A DNA stretch of 20,258 nucleotides from an uncultured Bacteroides sp. GTDB taxonomy: Bacteria; Bacteroidota; Bacteroidia; Bacteroidales; Bacteroidaceae. Position numbers and translations under genes: made by a program. The notes under the pieces are model-generated. The model was not told the origin of the DNA. It worked only from the letters and a program-made list of their open reading frames with translations, and did no database searches. Location: positions 1 through 20,258 of the forward strand of contig CAJJYX010000036.1 of NCBI GenBank assembly GCA_905197435.1. Direction: 5' to 3'. Shown one piece after another: positions 13,408 to 20,258 of this stretch; position 1 is the stretch's first letter, and each line of letters opens with the position of its first letter.

Positions 13408-14577
13408 TCAATCGGAATACTGATACAACTTCAAATCAAACTTCTGCACCATCACCAACAGATGGTCGAAGATATCGGACTGAATGCGTTCATACTCTTT
13501 CCACACCTTGTTGCGCGAGAAGAAATATACTTGGATAGGTACTCCATAAGTCGTGGGTTCCTTCTGGCTGATAATCAAATCCATATCCTGGTTCACTATC
13601 GGCAAGCTGCACAAGTAGCGTTCGATATAGATACGGTAGAGCTGTGCATTGGTCGGCACCTCCCCTTCCGCCGGCCGGTAATCGGCCATCAAAGGCACCT
13701 CCTTACGAATATTATCCAACATCTCCGGGGTGCAGAATTTCAACGTAGTCATATCCAGAAAGATATTCTTGTTTACCCGGCGTCCGCCGCTTTCCTGCAT
13801 GCCGCGCCAGTTCTGGAAAGAATTGTTCACCAATGTATACGGCGGCACGGTCGAAATGGTTTCGTCCCAGTTGCGTATCTTGACCGTATTCAGAGTTATC
13901 TCCTCCACAATTCCATTGGCAACCCCATTGGGAAGCGCTATCCAGTCTCCTATCCGCAGCATGTCATTGGCAGAGAGCTGAACGCCAGCCACAAATCCCA
14001 GAATACTGTCCTTAAATACCAGCATCAACACGGCTGCGGATGCGCCCAAACCGGCAAACAGAGTCATAGGCGACTTGCCAACCAGCACAGAAACCACAAC
14101 GATGCCGCCGATAAAGAACAGCAGGACCTGCAACACTTGCACAAACCCCTTCATCGGACGGCTCTTCTGCTTGTCTTTCAGGTTATAGACATCGAGCATC
14201 ACCAGCAGCAAGCCGTTGACAGTAAGCAGTATGGCCACAATGATATAGACAGCGCACACCTTCTGTGAGAAATCAAGCATATGCTTTCCACGTACAAAAG
14301 CCATAGGAAGCAAGTAATAGATGAGGATTCCGGGCAGGATGTGTATCAGATGGTGTATCACCCTCCGCTTCATCAGCAATGTATTCCACTGATGGGGAGA
14401 GCGCCGGGTATAATGCTTCATCCCTCCAACAAAAATCGCCTGGCACAGATAATCCAACCCTATTGACAAGCCTACCATCAATAGTGCAATGATTGTCTCA
14501 TCAAACATATCGGCAAACTTCGGGTCTACGCCCCAACCTGTCAGAACTCCGTTCATCCATTCTCCTAAACTCACCAT
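13408..14577 (-). CDS. MscS-family mechanosensitive channel, YbdG-like
   Basis: A 389-residue inner-membrane channel protecting cells in osmotic downshock. There are about five membrane segments (28-50, 74-95, 104-128, 148-166 and 173-200). The last is the pore-lining helix rich in Gly/Ala (LFAGLGASAAVLMLVFKD, 173-190). The beta domain follows with LRIGDWI (207-213), NGIVEEITLNTVKIRNWDET (221-240) and SFQNWRGMQESGGRR (253-267), a pattern particular to the YbdG/MscM subgroup rather than MscS itself. YbdG is about 415 residues. It has a TTG-N20-TATCTTTG promoter lying partly over the end of the response-regulator gene, so it can be expressed separately from the kinase/regulator pair upstream. 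Confidence 0.9.
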   Translation of the reverse strand: MVSLGEWMNGVLTGWGVDPKFADMFDETIIALLMVGLSIGLDYLCQAIFVGGMKHYTRRSPHQWNTLLMKRRVIHHLIHILPGILIYYLLPMAFVRGKHMLDFSQKVCAVYIIVAILLTVNGLLLVMLDVYNLKDKQKSRPMKGFVQVLQVLLFFIGGIVVVSVLVGKSPMTLFAGLGASAAVLMLVFKDSILGFVAGVQLSANDMLRIGDWIALPNGVANGIVEEITLNTVKIRNWDETISTVPPYTLVNNSFQNWRGMQESGGRRVNKNIFLDMTTLKFCTPEMLDNIRKEVPLMADYRPAEGEVPTNAQLYRIYIERYLCSLPIVNQDMDLIISQKEPTTYGVPIQVYFFSRNKVWKEYERIQSDIFDHLLVMVQKFDLKLYQYSD

Positions 14578-14627
14578 AAGCTCTCTTTTCTTTGAAATTT
14601 CCTACTCTTATAATCTTATAACAAACC

Positions 14628-14658
14628 CAAAGATAAACATGTTTTCAGAGAACTGCAA
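14628..14658 (-). promoter_or_regulatory. Promoter of the MscS-type channel gene
   Basis: The minus strand has TTG (14656-14658), a 20-base gap, then TATCTTTG (14628-14635). Transcription should start near 14622, giving a leader of about 45 nt. The -33 half lies within the last codons of the response-regulator gene. Confidence 0.6.
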
Positions 14659-15328
14659 GTGCATACCCTTTTTTCATCAACGACTTAATCTTCACAGCCG
14701 GGTCGTTTTTCAATGCCCGCCTCAGATAGGATATCTGCACATTCAAAGCAAGAGAATTGGCATACGAAACATTACCCCACACAGCATCCAGCAGTGCATC
14801 GCGACAGACAATCTTATTCACATTCAGCACAAGCAAGCGAAGTATATCGGCCTGGCGGGAAGTAATCAGCACCTTACTGTTCCCCGTACTAATCTCATTG
14901 GTACTATAATTGAATACAGAATGGGCGAAAGTATAAGTTTCGTCCCCTGCCTTACCGGACAGTTGCAAAGCAAAACGTTCACGAATACGGGCTGTCAGCT
15001 CTTCCGGATAGAAAGGTTTGGCCAAATAATCGTTTGCCTTAAGCAGGAACCCCTGCAGGCGGTCGGCTTTGTCACTGCGGTCGGAGAGGAAAAAGATAAG
15101 GACGTGCTTGTCGGATTCGCGGATTCGTTCGGCCACTTCAAAGCCGTTCAGTCCGGGCATGTTGATGTCAAGCAACACCAAATCGGGCTTGACAAGAGGA
15201 AACTGTTCAAGGGCAATACTCCCATTGCCGGCATAGGTCACTTCATAGCCTTCCTTTTCAAGAAACCGCTTCAGAAGCATGGAATACTTCAGGTCGTCAT
15301 CGGCAAAAAGAATTTTCAAGGGTTTCAT
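14645..15328 (-). CDS. OmpR-family response regulator
   Basis: A 227-residue cytoplasmic transcription factor. The receiver domain (1-120) has the acidic pocket Asp10-Asp12, the phosphoacceptor Asp54 (LVLLDINMPG), the switch Ser82 and the conserved Lys104 (DYLAKPF). The C-terminal winged-helix domain (about 130-227) has the recognition helix region SLALNVQISYLRRALKND and the terminal wing KIKSLMKKGYALAVL. Length is standard. The kinase gene ends 21 bp upstream of its start, so they form a cognate pair. A likely target is the 7-4-7 direct repeat at 16873-16890 in the divergent region beyond the kinase gene (inference). Confidence 0.93.
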   Translation of the reverse strand: MKPLKILFADDDLKYSMLLKRFLEKEGYEVTYAGNGSIALEQFPLVKPDLVLLDINMPGLNGFEVAERIRESDKHVLIFFLSDRSDKADRLQGFLLKANDYLAKPFYPEELTARIRERFALQLSGKAGDETYTFAHSVFNYSTNEISTGNSKVLITSRQADILRLLVLNVNKIVCRDALLDAVWGNVSYANSLALNVQISYLRRALKNDPAVKIKSLMKKGYALAVL

Positions 15329-15349
15329 CTTCAGTAATTGTATTTTAAG

Positions 15350-16795
15350 TTATTGGGGAATGGAAATTTCTACTGTCGTACCTTTACCAATTTGGCTTGT
15401 AAGGAAGACAACACCCCGATGGGCTTCCACCAACAGTTTGACATAGCTCAAGCCCAAGCCGATGCCGGGAAGCGCCCGGTCGGGAAGATTACTGCTGCGA
15501 TAGAATTTGTCGAATACGCGCGACTGCTCGGAGGCAGGAATGCCTATGCCGTCATCAGTGACTTTTACAGTGAACCGATGGTCATGCAAGGCACAGTCGA
15601 CAAAGATATGAACAGAAGCCCCCGAATATTTTACGGCATTCTCCATCAGGTTACTGATGATATTGGAAATGTGTACCGGGTCGGCCGTCACAAGAAGATT
15701 GTCCGTAAAGCGAGTAGTGAAGAATATCTGTCTGCCCTCAGGGACATGCTGCAAACGTATCAGCTTTTCCACAACCGGCTTCAGGTCGAAAGTGCTCAGG
15801 GACAGTTGTGTCTGCTCGTCATCGGCACGTGTCATGTCGCGGAGTTTCTGAAGGTAGGCGGAAAGATTATCCAGCTCGGACATGGAATCGCGTACCACCC
15901 CGTCCATAGTCTGCTCGTCTGTCCGCATTGCCTTGTCATTGAGAAAAGCCACACACATCTTCAAAGCCTGCACAGGGCGTTTCAATTCATGTATCATCGT
16001 ATTGACAAAACTTTTCCGCAGTTCGTCAATGCGCTGCTGTTTAAGGATGGTTTTAATCTGGAAGAGAAGACATACGGCCAACAAAAGAATCAGCAGGAAA
16101 CTGCCCAAAAGTTGCCAGCCCATACGAAGCAGCAATGTCTGTAACTGGGGCCGGACAGTTATCTGCACCTGCTGCCACCCCAAGGGATTGTAGGGATAAG
16201 TCACCTCCATCACGGGGTACAGACGGGACCCCGCCAGCACAACCGAATCCGCTGTAACAAAGAGCGAGTCCCTCGAGACACAAAGCCGGGTTTCGAAAGA
16301 GGCACCGGGCAACTTGGCAGCCAGGATGGAATCAAAACGCAGAAGAGTGAAAGGCACGTCCACCTGAAGCATGTACTTGGCCACTTCCTTTTCCAGATTC
16401 CAGCCCAGCTCTTCTTTGGTACTGAAACGGATGGTGTCGGAAAACAGAGGAAGCTTTTCTTCAAGGCTGTCAAAAACAATCGTAACCTCCGCCTTGGGGC
16501 GCTCCACGGTTATCCTTTGCTCGTAGTCAAAAACCGGTTTGCCCTGAGACTCGATTACACGTTTGCTGCTGGTTCCCCATGAAACAGACGCCGAATCTCC
16601 AAAAACCTTCCTGGGTTGCAAAGCACGCACGGAGTCGTTCAGCGCAACCGCTTCCAGCACCTTGGCATACACGTCCTTCACGAGTTCTTCATTTCTGTAC
16701 TGGCACTGGTTCCACAGCCAGTATCCCTGCCCTGCCACGATAAGCAGCATGGAGGTGAGAGACAGTATCCAGATTATTCTGATGCGTTGTTCCAT
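15350..16795 (-). CDS. Membrane sensor histidine kinase
   Basis: A 481-residue two-component kinase. A first membrane segment (about 7-28) and a second (about 228-250) bracket a periplasmic region of about 200 residues with no recognised sensor domain. There is no HAMP domain: the second membrane helix leads directly to the dimerisation helix with the phospho-acceptor His269 in MIHELKRP (Arg replaces the usual Thr after Lys). The ATPase domain has the N box (NLMENAVKYS, Asn386), G1 (DDGIGIP, about 414-420), F box (VFDKFYR) and G2 (GIGLGLSY, about 444-451). The open frame extends to a TTG at 16819, but that codon overlaps the -7 promoter box; the ATG at 16795 is used. The response regulator follows in the same operon. 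Confidence 0.93.
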   Translation of the reverse strand: MEQRIRIIWILSLTSMLLIVAGQGYWLWNQCQYRNEELVKDVYAKVLEAVALNDSVRALQPRKVFGDSASVSWGTSSKRVIESQGKPVFDYEQRITVERPKAEVTIVFDSLEEKLPLFSDTIRFSTKEELGWNLEKEVAKYMLQVDVPFTLLRFDSILAAKLPGASFETRLCVSRDSLFVTADSVVLAGSRLYPVMEVTYPYNPLGWQQVQITVRPQLQTLLLRMGWQLLGSFLLILLLAVCLLFQIKTILKQQRIDELRKSFVNTMIHELKRPVQALKMCVAFLNDKAMRTDEQTMDGVVRDSMSELDNLSAYLQKLRDMTRADDEQTQLSLSTFDLKPVVEKLIRLQHVPEGRQIFFTTRFTDNLLVTADPVHISNIISNLMENAVKYSGASVHIFVDCALHDHRFTVKVTDDGIGIPASEQSRVFDKFYRSSNLPDRALPGIGLGLSYVKLLVEAHRGVVFLTSQIGKGTTVEISIPQ

Positions 16796-16816
16796 ATATT
16801 TGCGGTTTCTCTGTCG

Positions 16817-16824
16817 CAAAGGTA
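16817..16824 (-). promoter_or_regulatory. -7 box for the kinase/regulator operon
   Basis: The minus strand reads TACCTTTG, 21 bases before the ATG at 16795, predicting a start near 16811. No clean -33 TTG is present, as expected if an activator is needed. Confidence 0.5.
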
Positions 16825-16872
16825 ACCGTTTACGCTTTCATCGGTACGCGCAAGGCATTCTTCTTCCTCCGG

Positions 16873-16890
16873 AGTAATATTTCAGTAATA
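16873..16890 (+). promoter_or_regulatory. 7-4-7 direct repeat, candidate response-regulator operator
   Basis: AGTAATA at 16873-16879 is repeated exactly at 16884-16890 with a 4-base spacer. The repeats are therefore 11 bp apart, one helical turn. PhoB/OmpR-family dimers bind tandem 7-bp half-sites with this spacing. The site lies between the divergent promoters, about 46-63 bp upstream of the predicted GLPGLI-gene start, a good activator position. Confidence 0.4.
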
Positions 16891-16921
16891 ACTTTCATCC
16901 AGCGGAAAGAGATTAATCCGA

Positions 16922-16929
16922 TAGCTTTG
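16922..16929 (+). promoter_or_regulatory. -7 box for the GLPGLI/outer-membrane operon
   Basis: TAGCTTTG matches TAnnTTTG, 32 bases before the ATG at 16962, predicting a start near 16935 and a leader of about 27 nt. The -33 region lacks TTG, consistent with activator-dependent transcription. Confidence 0.5.
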
Positions 16930-16961
16930 CAACCGTAACAAAACTCCAAAAACGAACAATT

Positions 16962-17828
16962 ATGAAAGCAAGAAAGATTTTGTCCTGTTGCCTTGCCGCC
17001 ATCCTGGCGCCACTGACCATGCAAGCTCAATTCAATGTATTCATGCCCGAAACCAACGTATACCAGGATACCATCGGAACAGCCCAGTTGCGTGTACAGT
17101 ATGGAGCCCGCTTCTACATCGACACAGCCAAACAAGAGAAGCCGTTGGAAGAAGCCATGATACTGGAAATAGGGACCGGAGTATCCAAATTCTACAGCTA
17201 CAGCAAGTACATTTGCGATTCCGTCTACAATGCAGACATCGCCAACAAAGCCTCGCAAGAAACCATCAACCGGCACCTCAGCCAATATGCCAAATCACAT
17301 CTGACCGAAGTCGTCTGCAAAAATTACCCTGCCGGACATGTCACCACCCAGAATGCAGTGGCAGGCTTCAGCCGCATCCGCTATGAGGAAAAGCTGGAGT
17401 GGCCGCAGTGGAGACTGACCGAAGAGACCGACAGCTTGCTCGGCATGCCTTGCCGGAAAGCAGAATGCCACTTCAAGGGACGCCACTGGACGGCCTGGTT
17501 CACTGAAGAGATTGCCGTAAGCGAAGGTCCCTGGAAACTGGGAGGATTGCCCGGACTGATATTGAAGGCATACGACAGTGAAGAACAATATTGCTTCACT
17601 GCCGACGGCATCGAATTGTGCCGCACCCGGAAACCCATCACCGTCCGCTTGAAAAACTACGAGCCCGTCAGCCGCAAGCAATACCGAAAAGTACACGCCC
17701 GCTATTACGACGATCCCGTAGGCTTCGTCACCGGCAGCCAGCCCGGAGTATCCATGACCGTGACAGACAACAACGGGAACAAGATTAGACCCAGAGCCAT
17801 CCCCCACAACCCGATTGAACGGGAGTAG
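16962..17828 (+). CDS. GLPGLI family protein
   Basis: A 288-residue exported protein. The signal peptide (1-22) has a hydrophobic core and likely cleavage after MQA. Family features are a QYGARFY strand near 46-52, the WTAWFTEEI motif at 176-184 and the name-giving LGGLPGLIL at 193-201. The TIGR01200-type family is found in Bacteroidota, often beside a TonB-dependent or carboxypeptidase-regulatory-domain outer-membrane protein, as here (58 bp to the next gene's first ATG). Function is unknown; the protein is probably periplasmic. It lies divergent from a two-component system, whose candidate operator sits in its promoter region, so it may be part of an envelope response. The C-terminal third is Arg-rich (KNYEPVSRKQYRKVHARYY). 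Confidence 0.88.
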   Translation: MKARKILSCCLAAILAPLTMQAQFNVFMPETNVYQDTIGTAQLRVQYGARFYIDTAKQEKPLEEAMILEIGTGVSKFYSYSKYICDSVYNADIANKASQETINRHLSQYAKSHLTEVVCKNYPAGHVTTQNAVAGFSRIRYEEKLEWPQWRLTEETDSLLGMPCRKAECHFKGRHWTAWFTEEIAVSEGPWKLGGLPGLILKAYDSEEQYCFTADGIELCRTRKPITVRLKNYEPVSRKQYRKVHARYYDDPVGFVTGSQPGVSMTVTDNNGNKIRPRAIPHNPIERE

Positions 17829-17886
17829 ACTCTGCACATCCGGAGAGAGAAAAGACTTCCATACCCAAAACATCATACCCCAAGCA

Positions 17887-20258
17887 ATGAAACATTACGT
17901 CCCGTCCTTTGAAACACTATTGTCTGTGATGTACGAGATGTGCATCTCGTACGGTATGAGATGCACATCCCATGCAACGCGAGATGCACATCTCGTACAT
18001 CACAGCCTTATACCATTCACATCCTTTCCCCAAGTCTTTCACCGGAAAGGGAACAGTGTTTCAGTTCCAACCGTCCTGCTCCTGTGCCTCTTATGCAGCC
18101 TCTGTCACCCGTTGCAGGCCCAGACACTAAGCGGAACCATCCGTGATGCCGAAGATAGCCGACCGATGGATGCCGTCATGGTCAGCGTGCTGCGTGATGG
18201 TGTGATGATAGACTATGCCCTGACGGACGGGCAGGGAAAATATTCGCTGCCGTGGAAACATAGCGGCACCCTGCAGCTTAAAGCATCCATGCTGGGTTAT
18301 AGGCAGGAGATACGCAACATTTCGTCATCAGGACAGCAAAACTTCAGCCTGCAGCCGGAAGCCATCGCCCTGAAAGAAGTGCAGATACGTGGCGGGCGTG
18401 TCTATGGACGCAAAGACACAGTACGGTATGACCTCTCGCAATTTGCCTCTGACAAAGATGTGCACATCAAGGATGTACTGAAGCGGCTGCCCGGCGTGGA
18501 TGTGGAAGAAAGCGGGCAAGTGAAGTACAAGGGCAAAGCCATCGACCACTTTCTGGTGGAAGGTATGGACCTGACAGGCGGGCGATACAACCAGGTAAAC
18601 AACAGCCTGAACGCCAAAGCCGTGAAAACCGCCGAAATCATGGAAAACTACCAATCGGTGAAAGCTCTGAAAGGCAAAATCAACTCCGATGAAGTGGCAC
18701 TGAACCTGAAACTCGACCCGAAAGCCCGCGACCAATGGATAATGAACGGCACACTGGGTACAGGCTGGAGCGATGCCGCCAAAGGAAAAGACACAGCCGG
18801 AGGGAAAACCGGCATCCTTTGGGAAGGCTCCGCCAGCGCCCTGCAACTGGGCAGGGGTAAACAAAATCTTTACAACTACAAGACAAACAACAACGGCAAA
18901 GACCTCAGCAACGAACAGGCACTGCTCACGAACCGCGAAGAAAATGGCATCAGCCAGTCCGCGTTCCTCTCCCAGCCGGGTGTCAGTGCCCCACTGGACA
19001 AGCATCGCCTGCTGTTCAACAACACGCACATCCTCAACGGAAACCGTATGTATAAGTGGAATGACGAACGCAGCCTCCGCCTGCAAGCCGGCTATACGCA
19101 CGACAGAATCAGCCAGGAACGAAGGAACACGTTATCCTATTATCAGCCCTCCGACACCATACGCGTGGACGAGACGTACCATTACCGCCTGCAGAGCGAC
19201 AACGCCTATGCAGAGATGCACTATGAAGACAACAACCGGAAGCATTATCTGAGCAACCGATTCAGGGTAGAGGGGCTGACCGGGCAAAGCACCTCGCAAG
19301 GATTACGACAGAAGATACAGACCTCGGAACTGAAGGCCGGCAATATCTTCCACCTGCTCCGCAACAAGGAAGCAGACACATGGGAAATCAATTCCAAAGT
19401 GCAATATGCCCTGCTGCCCTCGACCCTGCAAGTGACGGACGAAACAGATAAATACCGACAACAAAGCATCTATACCGACAACAGCGTAAGTTACCTGCAC
19501 AAGCACAACGACCTTACCCAACAATATCGTGCAGGCATGCAAGGAGAATGGGGCACACTCTCGCAACCGTCCGTCTGCCGGTCCGATGTCTCCAATCTTT
19601 CCATCTACATGGTTCCCTACTTCCAATTAGAGCGCGGCAAATGGATGGGCAGCCTCAGGCTTCCCTTCCGGGGAAAACGATTCTTCAGCCCGAAAGAGAA
19701 TTACTTCCTTTACTCTCCTTCTTTCTACCTGCGCTGCCAAGTGAGCCATCGCTGGAAGCTTACCCTTTTCGCCGGTCTGAACCGTTCTGCCGGAGATGGA
19801 ACAGACCTTTATCCCCTGACTTACCGAACGGACTACCGGACATGGAGAGACAACAACAGACTGATTCCCGTCAGCCTTAGCCGGAACTACCAGATTTACG
19901 GAGAATACAAAAACACTGTGCAGGAGTTTTTCGTAACCGCTTCGCTATATTATCAGCGCGTACGGCAAAATACCATCTATGAGCAAAATGTCTCCCAAGA
20001 TTCCATCGTCCATACCCGCCGCAGCCTGAGGAACCACACAGGAAGCTGGTCATTCTCCAGTACCCTGTCCAAAGGATTCTACGACTGGCACTTGAAGACA
20101 TCGCTGAACCTCTCCCTTAGCCGGGCCACGGGAAAACAACTGACAAACAGCGTGTTGCAAACCTACCGTTATGACTACTTGAAGGCAGAACCGAAAATCA
20201 CCTGGATGCCCGCAAGGAATTTCGAAGCCGAATATCATGCTACAATCGGTTATGGCGG
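17887..20258 (+). CDS. TonB-dependent-receptor-like outer-membrane protein, 3' end outside the window
   Basis: An open frame from the ATG at 17887 runs off the window (790 complete codons). Residues 60-73 are the hydrophobic core of a signal peptide with likely cleavage after LQA (78/79), so about 59 residues precede the core, far more than normal. They are encoded largely by the palindrome at 17924-18005. The mature part starts with a carboxypeptidase-regulatory-like domain (about 79-160; LSGTIRDAEDSRPMDAVMVS). A plug-like region follows (about 165-280; DVLKRLPGVDVEESGQVKYK and FLVEGMDLTGGRY), then an aromatic-rich, alternating region typical of outer-membrane barrels (OMP_b-brl_3-like). In-frame starts are ATGs at 17887, 17929, 17938 and 17956 and a GTG at 17926; none lies between the palindrome and the signal core. 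The paired GLPGLI gene is upstream. Substrate unknown. Confidence 0.85.
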   Translation, partial: MKHYVPSFETLLSVMYEMCISYGMRCTSHATRDAHLVHHSLIPFTSFPQVFHRKGNSVSVPTVLLLCLLCSLCHPLQAQTLSGTIRDAEDSRPMDAVMVSVLRDGVMIDYALTDGQGKYSLPWKHSGTLQLKASMLGYRQEIRNISSSGQQNFSLQPEAIALKEVQIRGGRVYGRKDTVRYDLSQFASDKDVHIKDVLKRLPGVDVEESGQVKYKGKAIDHFLVEGMDLTGGRYNQVNNSLNAKAVKTAEIMENYQSVKALKGKINSDEVALNLKLDPKARDQWIMNGTLGTGWSDAAKGKDTAGGKTGILWEGSASALQLGRGKQNLYNYKTNNNGKDLSNEQALLTNREENGISQSAFLSQPGVSAPLDKHRLLFNNTHILNGNRMYKWNDERSLRLQAGYTHDRISQERRNTLSYYQPSDTIRVDETYHYRLQSDNAYAEMHYEDNNRKHYLSNRFRVEGLTGQSTSQGLRQKIQTSELKAGNIFHLLRNKEADTWEINSKVQYALLPSTLQVTDETDKYRQQSIYTDNSVSYLHKHNDLTQQYRAGMQGEWGTLSQPSVCRSDVSNLSIYMVPYFQLERGKWMGSLRLPFRGKRFFSPKENYFLYSPSFYLRCQVSHRWKLTLFAGLNRSAGDGTDLYPLTYRTDYRTWRDNNRLIPVSLSRNYQIYGEYKNTVQEFFVTASLYYQRVRQNTIYEQNVSQDSIVHTRRSLRNHTGSWSFSSTLSKGFYDWHLKTSLNLSLSRATGKQLTNSVLQTYRYDYLKAEPKITWMPARNFEAEYHATIGYG
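17924..18005. repeat. 82-bp palindromic element inside the outer-membrane protein gene
   Basis: The arms 17924-17949 and 17980-18005 are a perfect 26-bp inverted repeat. Each arm also contains its own smaller palindrome around GAGATGTGCATCTC or GAGATGCACATCTC, and the 30-base centre holds a third, partial copy (GAGATGCACATC, 17959-17970). The element has no stop in the receptor frame and encodes its N-terminal extension. It is probably a short mobile or REP-like palindrome that landed in the 5' part of the gene. As RNA it would fold into a long hairpin with start codons in one arm and the loop. Confidence 0.85.

Noticed and set aside
13363..14268. 301-codon plus-strand open frame opposite the MscS-type gene
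   Set aside because: Shadow of a well-supported channel gene on the other strand; the translated sequence is His/Gln-rich without domain features.
14489..15337. 282-codon plus-strand open frame opposite the response regulator
   Set aside because: Antisense shadow of a clear OmpR-family gene; no recognisable protein features.
15338..16144. 268-codon plus-strand open frame opposite the sensor kinase
   Set aside because: Antisense shadow of a kinase with complete H, N, G1, F and G2 motifs.
18328..19101. 257-codon minus-strand open frame opposite the outer-membrane protein
   Set aside because: The plus strand encodes a clear plug/barrel protein; the antisense product is Val/Phe/His-rich with no motif.

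Overview
The window looks like a chromosomal segment of a Bacteroides-type gut Bacteroidota. The basis is the recurring Bacteroidota -7 promoter box (TAnnTTTG) at most transcription-unit starts, A/T-rich ribosome-binding regions, a GLPGLI-family protein paired with a TonB-dependent-receptor-like outer-membrane protein, and the protein sequences in general. Nothing allows a species call. Most of the window is ordinary core genome, with several small repeat or palindrome elements between or inside genes.

Layout. 1-132: a short tandem/inverted repeat cluster. 133-2843 (minus strand): pyridoxamine-kinase-like pdxK, a secreted phosphodiester-glycosidase-family protein, then queD and queE (7-deazaguanine/queuosine precursor synthesis), which overlap by 14 bp. 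2879-3238 (plus): a YbaN/DUF454 inner-membrane protein, which converges across a strong two-way hairpin on a short MTA/SAH-nucleosidase-like gene (3299-3883, minus). 3991-6075 (minus): a compact four-gene run of a secreted DUF2141 protein, two multi-pass membrane proteins and a small winged-helix regulator. 6403-8669 (plus): a coiled-coil protein, zapA and rny (RNase Y), with a structured element between zapA and rny. 8755-9507: cutC. 9588-9694: a dispersed-repeat-like element. 9777-10644 (minus): a small one-pass membrane protein and an OmpH/Skp-like putative lipoprotein. 10877-13390 (plus): pepD and a secreted endonuclease/exonuclease/phosphatase-fold protein, 3 bp apart. 13408-16795 (minus): sensor kinase, OmpR-type response regulator, then a YbdG-type MscS channel with its own promoter. 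16962-20258 (plus): a GLPGLI protein and an outer-membrane beta-barrel receptor-like protein that runs off the end of the window.

The most interesting part is the right end. The divergent region between the sensor kinase and the GLPGLI gene holds an exact 7-4-7 direct repeat, the geometry recognised by PhoB/OmpR-family regulators. This suggests that the local two-component system controls the GLPGLI/outer-membrane pair. Inside the 5' coding region of the outer-membrane gene lies an 82-bp palindromic element with perfect 26-bp arms. It leaves the reading frame open but contains or follows every usable start codon, so the protein appears to have a long, odd extension before its signal peptide. 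Other points of interest are a possible ZapB analogue upstream of zapA, a possible small RNA or attenuator ahead of rny, and two promoters placed so close to their start codons that the mRNAs may be leaderless.
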